Source: a virus. From it: a stretch of 33,430 nucleotides of DNA. A program made the position numbers and the translations under genes. A model generated the notes under the pieces. It worked only from the letters and a program-made list of their open reading frames with translations. It searched no databases and was not told where the DNA came from. The stretch covers positions 1 to 33,430 of IMG/VR virus record IMGVR_UViG_3300006917_000083; one strand, 5' to 3'. This document shows, piece after piece, positions 24,268 through 29,405 of this stretch (position 1 is the first letter of the stretch; every line of letters starts with the position of its first letter).

Positions 24268-24483
24268 ATGCAACTCAACGCCCGCTTTTCCCCGTCTGAC
24301 GCTTTTTTTGCCGACTGCGAAGCTGGCATCCAAGCCCTTGACGAGTACACAACAGCCCGCGAGCGCGGCATCGATCACGACCAGGCCACGATCATGGCCA
24401 GCAATGTCCTGCAACGCGCTGGTTACAACGTCAACGCCCGTGGCGGCGTCAGCATTGACACGGACGAGCCCACCGATGACTGA
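24268..24483 (+). CDS. Cassette gene 2, unknown 71-residue protein
   Basis: An acidic soluble protein (SPSDAFFADCEAGIQALDEY, then DHDQATIMASNVLQRAGYNV and a DTDEPTDD tail) that is probably helical. AAGGAG with 8-nt spacing precedes the ATG. It follows cassette gene 1 by 24 nt and overlaps cassette gene 3 by 8 nt. An acidic small protein in a self-contained cassette could be an inhibitor or decoy, but nothing in the sequence proves that. Confidence 0.68.
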   Translation: MQLNARFSPSDAFFADCEAGIQALDEYTTARERGIDHDQATIMASNVLQRAGYNVNARGGVSIDTDEPTDD

Positions 24484-24643
24484 CCCCAAGCCACCCGCCA
24501 AGCGCGGGCGTCCACCGGCACCGCCGGGGCACGAAGCGCCGACCAAACCACGCAGCATCCGGCTTGATGATGCGCGATGGGAAAAACTCCAAGCTCTTGG
24601 GCGGGAATGGCTGGAAAAAGCCATAGACAAAGCCCGCGCATGA
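24476..24643 (+). CDS. Cassette gene 3, AT-hook plus ribbon-helix-helix-like protein
   Basis: A 55-residue protein. Residues ~7-15 read AKRGRPPAP, an AT-hook-like core (RGRP) that binds the minor groove. Then PRSIRLDDARWEKLQALGRE has the strand-helix pattern of ribbon-helix-helix proteins. It starts 8 nt before the end of the preceding gene (translational coupling) and ends at the terminator stem. It probably binds DNA and may control the dyad over its own promoter. It is too short to be certain of the second helix (WLEKAIDKARA). Confidence 0.65.
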   Translation: MTDPKPPAKRGRPPAPPGHEAPTKPRSIRLDDARWEKLQALGREWLEKAIDKARA

Positions 24644-24664
24644 ACCCGCTTCGGCGGGTTTTTT
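24643..24664 (+). terminator. Intrinsic terminator of the opposed cassette
   Basis: AACCCGC pairs with GCGGGTT around a TTCG tetraloop, followed by a run of T residues. The stem begins at the last base of the final cassette gene's stop codon. A 24-base stretch including this stem is identical to the terminator at 28524-28545. Confidence 0.9.
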
Positions 24665-24741
24665 GTCGGCAGCTCAACCCTACAGCTACTCGACGTGTGG
24701 CCAGGCTTGCCGCAACGCAGACAGGTGTCGGGCGTGGTCAT
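24664..24741 (-). pseudogene. CCHC zinc-knuckle gene, 3' end overrun by the opposed cassette
   Basis: The frame starts by a 4-nt overlap (ATGA) with the end of the lambda-P-like gene and encodes TCLRCGKPGHTSSSC: Cys7, Cys10, His15, Cys20 in perfect CX2CX4HX4C zinc-knuckle spacing. After about 25 codons the frame passes into the cassette terminator and then stays open, antisense to the cassette genes, to 23845. That downstream part has the composition of an antisense shadow, so the natural stop seems lost. Small zinc-knuckle proteins occur in phage replication/nin-type regions. It is either a truncated gene or, less likely, a 298-residue fusion. The zinc knuckle is clear; the 3' end is not. 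Confidence 0.5.
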
Positions 24742-25310
24742 GCTGGAACCTCCATTTCGCGCGCGGGTTGCTCGGTTTCGCGTTTTGTTGGGGCTGCGCC
24801 GCCTTTGCTCAACGCAGCACGCAGATCGGGCGAATCAAACGGCGTTGCGGTATCGATGCCCTTGAGAAGCAGCTCACTGCGTAGAGCTTTGCGCCAAAAC
24901 TCACGCTGAAACTTGGTCAGTCGCTTGTCGCCATCCAGCTCACGCTGCATGAGGTTTCGGATGGGGTCAAGCCTGTCAACCGATCCACGGAAAGCCTTGG
25001 AAGCGCTTGCCAGCGCCTTGGCTGCAGCCTCCTTGTTGACCTCTGGCGCTGGAAGGGACGGCATAGGCTTAGCCGGTGACCGTCTGGCCAGATCGCGAAA
25101 CTGCAAAGCGTTGATAGGCTGATCGGCTGGGACGTTGTCAAGCGCGTAGCGGATGGCTTCAGGATGGGCCTCGAAACCGTCCAGCTTTCTTGCCCAATCG
25201 GCCTTGATCACATCGACTTCGACTCCTGGCCATTGAGACAAAAACCGGTGCCCATAGGCCAGTTGCAGTTCGGAAAAGATCCGGTCAACCCAAGAGGCGG
25301 GTAGTGCCAT
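24738..25310 (-). CDS. Lambda P-like replication protein (putative helicase loader)
   Basis: A 190-residue protein. Residues 1-75 (WVDRIFSELQLAYGHRFLSQ ... DWARKLDGFEAHPEAIRYAL ... ALQFRDLARR) follow the domain pattern of P-type replication proteins, which bring the host DnaB helicase to the origin. The C-terminal half is basic and helical (LTKFQREFWRKALRSELLLK). It begins 26 nt inside the end of the DUF1376 gene, an O-P-like pairing. There is no ATPase motif, so it is not a DnaC-type loader. The functional call is inferred from pattern and neighbour. Confidence 0.65.
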   Translation of the reverse strand: MALPASWVDRIFSELQLAYGHRFLSQWPGVEVDVIKADWARKLDGFEAHPEAIRYALDNVPADQPINALQFRDLARRSPAKPMPSLPAPEVNKEAAAKALASASKAFRGSVDRLDPIRNLMQRELDGDKRLTKFQREFWRKALRSELLLKGIDTATPFDSPDLRAALSKGGAAPTKRETEQPAREMEVPA

Positions 25311-26193
25311 TGTTGGCCTCCATGTCGATCACGTTGGTGGGGTTTTGCGCGGCCTGTTCGGCCTGCATGAGGCGTCGAACTCGCTCGTTGCAGATGTGCG
25401 GAGAGGCCTGGTAAGCGGCTCGCTCTGCCGGTGTCAATGGGCGCTCAAACTGGGCGTTTGACGGCATTTGCATCGCAGACAAGACGCGGTCCACATAGCC
25501 CGGAAGGTAGGCGATCGGCTCCTTGGATTCGGCCTTTGCCTTGGCAACCGCCTTGCGCATTTGGCCCACAGTGACCTTGGCGTTGATCCAGCCTTGAGCC
25601 AATGGCCTGAACTTCGATCGGTCTTGCTGCGAGTACGGGTCATGCTCAAGGCCGTACTCGTCCTGAAACCAGATTCGCCAAGCCTCCCACTTCTGGGGGG
25701 CAAAATCATCCGAAAGGGATCGGGCATTGAAATCGTCGTCGGGAGCCTCGTGACGAATACTCTCGGTATGACGATTACTCTCGGTATTAGTCTGGTGTCT
25801 GGTGTCTGGTGTCTGGTTAGGTTGATCGTTCGTTGCACGATTCGTGCTCTGTTCGTTGCTTGCGCGTGATGACTTTCGTTTGGCTTCTCGTGCTTGTGCG
25901 ATGGCTCGATTCGTTTCTGCTTGCGCACTGGCTTTCGTGATCTCGACGTCTGCACGTTCGTTGACCAAACCGTCTGGCGTTTCAGTCCAGAACTGAGCCA
26001 CGATTGCATCGATCGCATCGCGCTCTGCCTTGTCTTGAGCCCTCAACATGCGGTGCAAAGCCTTACCAACAGGCAAAGGCTTTTCCGTTGCGTAGTAGTG
26101 CTGCAGCATCAGCAAATAGGCGCCGTGCTCAGTCACCGACAGATGTGCTGTGTCGCGCTGGTAATCGCCGATGTAGAGTTTGAAGAAGTTCAC
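25285..26193 (-). CDS. DUF1376/YdaU-type replication initiation protein (lambda O-like role)
   Basis: A 302-residue protein. The N-terminal domain (NFFKLYIGDYQRDTAHLSVT, EHGAYLLMLQHYYATEKPLP) matches DUF1376, a winged-helix family of phage replication initiators. Residues ~105-150 form a polar linker with repeated Thr/Asn/His/Glu, encoded by two tandem DNA repeats. The C-terminal part (RIWFQDEYGLEHDPYSQQDR ... GWINAKVTVGQMRKAVAKAK) is a second helical domain. The GTG start overlaps the upstream stop (GTGTGA) and has GGGGG nearby; longer N-termini lack family similarity. It is followed by the P-like gene, so the pair likely initiates phage DNA replication. Confidence 0.8.
   Translation of the reverse strand: MNFFKLYIGDYQRDTAHLSVTEHGAYLLMLQHYYATEKPLPVGKALHRMLRAQDKAERDAIDAIVAQFWTETPDGLVNERADVEITKASAQAETNRAIAQAREAKRKSSRASNEQSTNRATNDQPNQTPDTRHQTNTESNRHTESIRHEAPDDDFNARSLSDDFAPQKWEAWRIWFQDEYGLEHDPYSQQDRSKFRPLAQGWINAKVTVGQMRKAVAKAKAESKEPIAYLPGYVDRVLSAMQMPSNAQFERPLTPAERAAYQASPHICNERVRRLMQAEQAAQNPTNVIDMEANNGTTRLLG
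25752..25787. repeat. 18-bp tandem repeat, two copies, in the DUF1376 linker
   Basis: GACGAATACTCTCGGTAT is followed directly by GACGATTACTCTCGGTAT (17 of 18 identical). The unit is six codons, so copy changes keep the frame; it encodes the repeated HTES-type segment of the linker. It lies next to the heptamer repeat. Confidence 0.8.
25790..25817. repeat. 7-bp tandem repeat, four copies (GTCTGGT), in the DUF1376 linker
   Basis: Four perfect copies of GTCTGGT occur in the linker of the replication gene. Seven is not a multiple of three, so gain or loss of a unit would shift the frame near residue 120 and cut the C-terminal domain. The present copy number keeps the frame open. Confidence 0.85.
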
Positions 26194-26612
26194 ACGGCCC
26201 CCATGCTGAAGATGGAGGCCGGCGCCACCGGGTGATCGATGCGCCACTGGCCGGCTGGGATCATGCGTTTGATGACTGGCATCGAAAACGAGTCATCGAA
26301 CTTGGCATCCCGCCTGGTTCTGCGGGAATAGTTCTGCTCGACCTCATCCGCAGAAAGGCGAGGCAACTCATTCAGGGCCATTGGCTTGTTGGCCCAAATG
26401 ATTGGCGATGTTCCTTCGATGCGGAAAGCCTCACCATAGGTGCGCAGCAGTTCCAGGTGACCACGAGCGCAACGTGGAGCCATGCAGGCATCCTTGGCAA
26501 GCTGGGCGACAGTCTGGGGACCACGATTTGCAAGCAGGTTCAGCAGCAAGTCTTTGCTTGGTCTTTCTTGCTGATGGACTGGACGACTGGTTTGGATTTT
26601 GCGAGCTGTCAT
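26190..26612 (-). CDS. Winged-helix-like DNA-binding protein
   Basis: A 140-residue protein. Residues ~17-70 (SKDLLLNLLANRGPQTVAQL, AKDACMAPRCARGHLELLRT, then FRIEGTSPIIWANK) show a helix-turn-helix followed by a beta wing, as in small winged-helix regulators. The C-terminal half is polar and lacks a recognised motif. It overlaps the upstream microprotein (ATGA) and the downstream GTG of the replication gene. It may regulate the early operon or act at the origin; neither is certain. Confidence 0.65.
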   Translation of the reverse strand: MTARKIQTSRPVHQQERPSKDLLLNLLANRGPQTVAQLAKDACMAPRCARGHLELLRTYGEAFRIEGTSPIIWANKPMALNELPRLSADEVEQNYSRRTRRDAKFDDSFSMPVIKRMIPAGQWRIDHPVAPASIFSMGAV

Positions 26613-26716
26613 GCTGCGGCCCTCATGGCTTGCAGCTCTTCCATCACGGTCAGGCGTGCTTGGGCTGCGTGGCGCTGGACAGGCTTCCAGTCCACGACCA
26701 AGGTGTATTCATTCAT
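26609..26716 (-). CDS. 35-residue microprotein, coupled on both sides
   Basis: MNEYTLVVDWKPVQRHAAQA followed by RLTVMEELQAMRAAA. A full AGGAGG ribosome site lies 8 nt before the ATG, and the stop overlaps the start of the winged-helix gene (ATGA). It is probably a short beta strand plus an amphipathic helix. The strong initiation site argues for real translation. Function is unknown. Confidence 0.6.
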   Translation of the reverse strand: MNEYTLVVDWKPVQRHAAQARLTVMEELQAMRAAA

Positions 26717-26844
26717 ATCAACGCCTCCTGTTTTGGGAAGTCAAAAGCCCCGCGCACCTCATCAGCGCAAAGCAAGCGCTCAGGGAGGACGGCGCCCGAC
26801 TCTGGAGTCGTGGACACGCTGATGGTGGTAGTGCGCGGGGACAT
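26713..26844 (-). CDS. 43-residue small protein, unknown
   Basis: MSPRTTTISVSTTPESGAVL followed by PERLLCADEVRGAFDFPKQE and ALI. It begins 6 nt after the Tad2-like gene and overlaps the 35-residue gene by 4 nt, so it fits the packed operon. There is no clear ribosome site of its own, so translation probably depends on coupling. The sequence has no recognised motif. Confidence 0.5.
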   Translation of the reverse strand: MSPRTTTISVSTTPESGAVLPERLLCADEVRGAFDFPKQEALI

Positions 26845-26850
26845 AGCGGG

Positions 26851-27342
26851 TCAAAACTCGATCACAGCCCAGTCGTCGGCCAGCATGTCGGTTTGACTTG
26901 CGAGCCAAGGCACCACCTTGTCGTCGGCGGTCTTCATGTCGATGTGTGGGCAGTAGTTGACCGTGTGGCCTTCGGGGTAGATGCCCAGCAGAGGCGCGCG
27001 GCTCACCTGGAATGTGGAGCCGGGCACCAAGAACAGGAACATCCCCTTGCCGTTCCAGCCTGCACGGGCCAGCTTCTTGCCTTCCTTCAGGAAGATCAGC
27101 GCATCACCGAACGTCATGCGCTCAGTCTTGCGGTAGGCCTTCTCAAAGACACCTTCCGGCGACCAGGACACATACCCGGCATAACCGGGCACGTTCGCTG
27201 CGCCGCCATCCAGGTACTCGACCAGATAGCCGGCATCAGATGGGTTCTCATCTTCTGGCACAGCCCAGCCGCGCAGGTCGTTGTAGGCCTGACGCGTCAT
27301 GGGTTGCGCGTTGATGATCTTGGTTCCGATGTAGGTTTTCAT
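26851..27342 (-). CDS. Tad2/DUF2829-type anti-Thoeris protein with extra N-terminal domain
   Basis: A 163-residue protein. Residues ~76-163 (MTFGDALIFLKEGKKLARAG, WNGKGMFLFLVPGS, NYCPHIDMKTADDKVVPWLA, SQTDMLADDWAVIEF) are a clear DUF2829 domain. That family includes Tad2, which sequesters the signalling nucleotide of the Thoeris defence system. Residues 1-75 (MKTYIGTKIINAQPMTRQAY ... GYLVEYLDG ... GYVSWSPEGVFEKAYR) form a separate module often found at the N-terminus of phage proteins. The start at MKTYIG fits the family; a longer frame to 27372 adds unrelated residues. A GC-rich stem-loop lies 19 nt upstream. Anti-defence activity is inferred from the family. Confidence 0.8.
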   Translation of the reverse strand: MKTYIGTKIINAQPMTRQAYNDLRGWAVPEDENPSDAGYLVEYLDGGAANVPGYAGYVSWSPEGVFEKAYRKTERMTFGDALIFLKEGKKLARAGWNGKGMFLFLVPGSTFQVSRAPLLGIYPEGHTVNYCPHIDMKTADDKVVPWLASQTDMLADDWAVIEF

Positions 27343-27360
27343 TGGATTGGTTCTCAATGC

Positions 27361-27382
27361 GCCGCCAAGCACCCAGGGCGGC
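27361..27382 (-). promoter_or_regulatory. Stem-loop ahead of the Tad2-like gene
   Basis: The coding strand has GCCGCC pairing with GGCGGC around a 10-nt loop, in the 48-bp gap between the small membrane protein gene and the Tad2-like gene. No U-run follows. It may modulate expression of the Tad2-like gene within the operon. Confidence 0.4.
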
Positions 27383-27390
27383 TAACTGGG

Positions 27391-27519
27391 TTACTTAAAA
27401 GCGTCGGGCTCGTCAGGCGTCAGCGTGACGTTGCGCAGGCTGTACAGGCCCAGGCCAAAGCAAATGGCCATACCAGCGACAAGCAGCGCCAGGCCAATGA
27501 GGATGTGATGGGGTTGCAT
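27391..27519 (-). CDS. 42-residue single-pass membrane protein
   Basis: MQPHHILIGLALLVAGMAIC followed by FGLGLYSLRN and TLTPDEPDAFK. One hydrophobic helix spans about residues 5-25, with a short polar C-terminal tail. AAAGG lies 7 nt before the ATG. The gene lies 3 nt after the methyltransferase-like gene. It resembles the many unnamed small phage membrane proteins; an exclusion or signalling role is possible but unproven. Confidence 0.6.
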   Translation of the reverse strand: MQPHHILIGLALLVAGMAICFGLGLYSLRNVTLTPDEPDAFK

Positions 27520-27522
27520 GGG

Positions 27523-28128
27523 TCAACCTTTCTTGCAGCGCTGTGCCAAATCAACGAGCCACGCGGCAAGCTGTGGGGGGGTGTGCTCGAGCTCTGCTTT
27601 TGTCACTTCAGGACGCCATCCAGGCATGCCTTTGCGAAGGCGCCGCCCATCCTTTCGGCGGTTGCGGCTCTGGGCAATCACATGCGTGGCGTGCCCAAGG
27701 TGAAGAGGGATCGGTGGGATATCGTTGGGTTCGCATCCCACGATGTACAGATAAGTGAGCTTTTCGGCTCGGTGCCCCCACCAGTGCTGACTGATCAACA
27801 GAGTCCATCCGCCAAATTCGTCTCGTTCACCAGGTACTGGCAAAGGAAGGTTGAGCGTAGGCCAGAGTTTGGATCGGAAGGGGTGCTCAAGTACACCGCC
27901 AAACTGGCGGACGTGGGCGACAGCTTGAATTGCCAAGTCCTTTTCGCCTTCACGCGGCTTAGCGAAATAGCTAAGCCGCCCCCAAGCGCGGCATGGTGGA
28001 TGTGCAACAACTGGGTTGCCGCCTGGCCACTTGCGCGCATCGCGCTCTATGTCCCAGACGTCACAACCTGCTATTGCTTTGTAATGCGAGTCGGACCTGG
28101 CAAAGAGTATGGCTACTTGCTGCGTCAT
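27523..28128 (-). CDS. Methyltransferase-like phage protein (PPCRAWG motif)
   Basis: A 201-residue protein starting VAILFARSDSHYKAIAGCDV, then ARKWPGGNPVVAHPPCRAWG and FGGVLEHPFRSKLW. The Pro-Pro-Cys motif after a strand, followed by a later helix and strand, recalls the catalytic loop of DNA-modifying methyltransferases, but the S-adenosylmethionine-binding Gly-rich motif is not obvious. It is recognised only as a recurrent phage family. AGGAGG lies in the end of the Cro-like gene, 12 nt before the ATG. As the second gene of the early operon it might modify phage DNA against host restriction; this is inference. Confidence 0.6.
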   Translation of the reverse strand: MTQQVAILFARSDSHYKAIAGCDVWDIERDARKWPGGNPVVAHPPCRAWGRLSYFAKPREGEKDLAIQAVAHVRQFGGVLEHPFRSKLWPTLNLPLPVPGERDEFGGWTLLISQHWWGHRAEKLTYLYIVGCEPNDIPPIPLHLGHATHVIAQSRNRRKDGRRLRKGMPGWRPEVTKAELEHTPPQLAAWLVDLAQRCKKG

Positions 28129-28131
28129 GGC

Positions 28132-28359
28132 TCAGACCTCCTGCGCGGTGGCCGGGGCCTTGGCGGCGCGGGTCTTGCGGGGCTTCTTCATCGAGCGAAC
28201 AAGCTGCTCAATCTTCAAGGCATCGTCTGCAACAGCCGGGGCTTCCTGCTCCCAGCGAGACAACCTCGGCTGAGGAATTCCAGTACGCTTGGAAATCTCG
28301 GTTTGAGTAAGCTGGAACTCAGTTCGCAGCAGCTTGAGGAGTTCTGTTGTCGTGCTCAT
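28132..28359 (-). CDS. Cro-like XRE-family HTH regulator
   Basis: A 75-residue protein with a helix-turn-helix at about 18-37 (LTQTEISKRTGIPQPRLSRW) and a basic C-terminal tail (SMKKPRKTRAAKAP). Small size, HTH near the N-terminus and position as first gene of the replication operon fit Cro. The chosen start, MSTTTELLK, lies 7 nt after the -10 box, which would make the mRNA leaderless; a start at 28395 is possible but lies in the -35. It probably binds the 16-bp dyads at 28371, 28619 and 28644. Because the opposing cI-like frame is broken, this may be the only switch protein left here. Confidence 0.8.
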   Translation of the reverse strand: MSTTTELLKLLRTEFQLTQTEISKRTGIPQPRLSRWEQEAPAVADDALKIEQLVRSMKKPRKTRAAKAPATAQEV

Positions 28360-28366
28360 GCTGTGC

Positions 28367-28395
28367 ATTCTATTCGCTGCCGTATAGAAATGCAA
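28367..28395 (-). promoter_or_regulatory. Promoter of the cro-like/replication operon (PR-like)
   Basis: The minus strand has TTGCAT (28395-28390), a 17-bp spacer and TAGAAT (28372-28367), matching the consensus at 4 of 6 and 5 of 6 positions. Transcription should start within a base or two of the Cro-like ATG at 28359. Operator O1 lies in the spacer. Confidence 0.7.
28371..28386. promoter_or_regulatory. Operator-like dyad O1
   Basis: TATTCG-CTGC-CGTATA fits the half-site pattern TATNCG-N4-CGNATA. It lies between the -10 and -35 of the cro-like promoter, suiting repression. A 12-bp relative without spacer, TATTCGCGCATA, occurs at 28413-28424, and a degenerate copy may lie at 28394-28409. Confidence 0.6.
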
Positions 28396-28433
28396 TGCCC
28401 TGGCGTATTATTTATTCGCGCATAGTTACGCTC

Positions 28434-28565
28434 ATGGAACCGAGACAGTTACTTCAGGCTTTGATGGATGCAGAGGGTCTAAACCCGAATGCTCTAGCCA
28501 AAAAGCTGAACAACAATCCACCAAACCCGCTTCGGCGGGTTTTTTGTTGCGTATCGCACACCTGA
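28434..28565 (+). pseudogene. Truncated cI-like repressor gene
   Basis: MEPRQLLQALMDAEGLNPNA followed by LAKKLNNN is the start of a phage-repressor HTH domain (helix 1 and the LNPNALAKKL second helix). The recognition helix and all of the remaining protein are absent. After about 28 codons the frame enters an intrinsic terminator stem and ends as NPLRRVFCCVSHT. It runs opposite to the Cro-like gene, exactly where cI stands in lambda-type immunity regions. No ribosome site is seen. It is either a remnant left by deletion of the repressor body, or a short peptide gene; the former is more likely. Confidence 0.65.
28524..28545 (+). terminator. Intrinsic terminator after the cI remnant
   Basis: AACCCGC pairs with GCGGGTT around TTCG, followed by T residues. 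It is the same element as at 24643-24664 and is embedded in the remnant frame. It would stop rightward transcription before the next promoter at 28633. Confidence 0.9.
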
Positions 28566-28618
28566 TGCCCACTTCGTTCTAGGGGGCTATACGGTTAATT
28601 TGTAACAGTCGAACAAAT

Positions 28619-28634
28619 TATTCGCCTGCGTATT
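28619..28634. promoter_or_regulatory. Operator-like dyad O2
   Basis: TATTCG-CCTG-CGTATT differs from the O1 pattern TATNCG-N4-CGNATA at one position. It overlaps the -35 box of the promoter at 28633. Confidence 0.55.
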
Positions 28635-28661
28635 GACAGGCTCTATACGCTGCCGCATACT
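28633..28661 (+). promoter_or_regulatory. Promoter of the recombination operon (PL-like)
   Basis: A perfect TTGACA (28633-28638), a 17-bp spacer and CATACT (28656-28661, 4 of 6). The predicted start near 28668 leaves a 28-nt leader to the ATG at 28696. Dyads O2 and O3 cover the -35 and -10. Confidence 0.75.
28644..28659. promoter_or_regulatory. Operator-like dyad O3
   Basis: TATACG-CTGC-CGCATA is an exact match to TATNCG-N4-CGNATA. Its centre is 25 bp from that of O2, and it overlaps the -10 box of the promoter at 28633. Confidence 0.6.
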
Positions 28662-28695
28662 CCATCTCAACGCACAAACCAACCTGGAGCAAGAG

Positions 28696-29403
28696 ATGGT
28701 TTACACGACACTGAATCGAATCCGCGAGCACTCACCGTGCGCGAAAGGCTGGACCAAGCTGCTCAAGCACTTGGGCAAGACAAAGCCTGACGACGAGCCC
28801 CTGTCGTTCGCCACAATCCTTGACAGCAACGGCCTAGACGATGCGCTGTGGTGCTGCCGCGCAGAACCCGAGCAAGCATCGCTGTGGCGTCACTTTGCAG
28901 TCGATTGCGCCGAATCTGTTCGCCACTTGATGCAAGACAAGCACAGCACAAACGCGCTTGATGTGGCTCGTCGTCATGCAAATGGCCAAGCCACTGATGA
29001 AGCGTTGGGCGCTGCCAGGGACGCTGCCTGGGACGCTGCCAGGGCCGCTGCCTGGGACGCTGCCAGGGACGACGCTGCCAGGGACGCTGCCATGGCCGCT
29101 GCCAGGGACGCTGCCTGGGCCGCTGCCAGGGACGCTGCCTGGGACGCTGCCAGGGACGCTGCCATGGCCGACGCTGCCATGGCCGCTGCCTGGGACGCTG
29201 CCAGGGACGCTGCCCTGGCCGCTGCCATGGCCGCTGCCTGGGCCGCTGCCTGGGGCGCTGCCAGGGACGCTGCCTGGGCCGCTGCCAGGGACGCTGCCTG
29301 GGCCGCTGCCAGGGCCGCTATGGCTCAACGCTTCCGCCACATCGTGACCGTTGGCGCTTGGACTCCTGTCGAGGAAGTTGAAGCTGAAAAGGTGGAGGCT
29401 TGA
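28696..29403 (+). CDS. Phage protein with Ala-rich four-residue repeat array
   Basis: A 235-residue protein. Residues 1-105 ([60 protein letters not shown]) form a conserved globular domain often seen in phages. Residues 106-207 are 25 units of the pattern Ala-Ala-(Arg/Trp/Met/Leu)-(Asp/Ala/Gly), with two one-residue insertions, probably a long helix. The end ([20 protein letters not shown]) is unique. GGAG lies 6 nt before the ATG. It is the first gene of the operon under the PL-like promoter. Function is unknown. The DNA of the array is a 12-bp tandem repeat, so length may vary between relatives. Confidence 0.8.
   Translation: MVYTTLNRIREHSPCAKGWTKLLKHLGKTKPDDEPLSFATILDSNGLDDALWCCRAEPEQASLWRHFAVDCAESVRHLMQDKHSTNALDVARRHANGQATDEALGAARDAAWDAARAAAWDAARDDAARDAAMAAARDAAWAAARDAAWDAARDAAMADAAMAAAWDAARDAALAAAMAAAWAAAWGAARDAAWAAARDAAWAAARAAMAQRFRHIVTVGAWTPVEEVEAEKVEA
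29011..29316. repeat. 12-bp tandem repeat array, 25 units
   Basis: The units follow GCTGCCWGGGMC, with variants ending ATGGCC or CTGGCC, and two 3-bp insertions (GAC). Twenty-one units contain a CCWGG site and the other four contain CCATGG. The array is open in several frames on both strands, which creates long spurious reading frames. Confidence 0.95.
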
Positions 29404-29405
29404 TC

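Noticed and set aside
23845-24660. Minus-strand continuation of the zinc-knuckle frame to 298 codons
   Set aside because: After the terminator it is antisense to three genes with good ribosome sites and a promoter. Only the first ~25 codons carry a motif.
26599-28425. 608-codon open frame on the plus strand
   Set aside because: It is antisense to a chain of well-supported minus genes (Cro-like, methyltransferase-like, Tad2-like) and has shadow-like composition without a recognisable domain.
28834-29347. Long Gly-Ser-Pro, Leu-Pro-Gly and second Ala-rich frames across the repeat array
   Set aside because: All arise from reading the 12-bp repeat in other frames and strands; none has a start site or conserved flanks.
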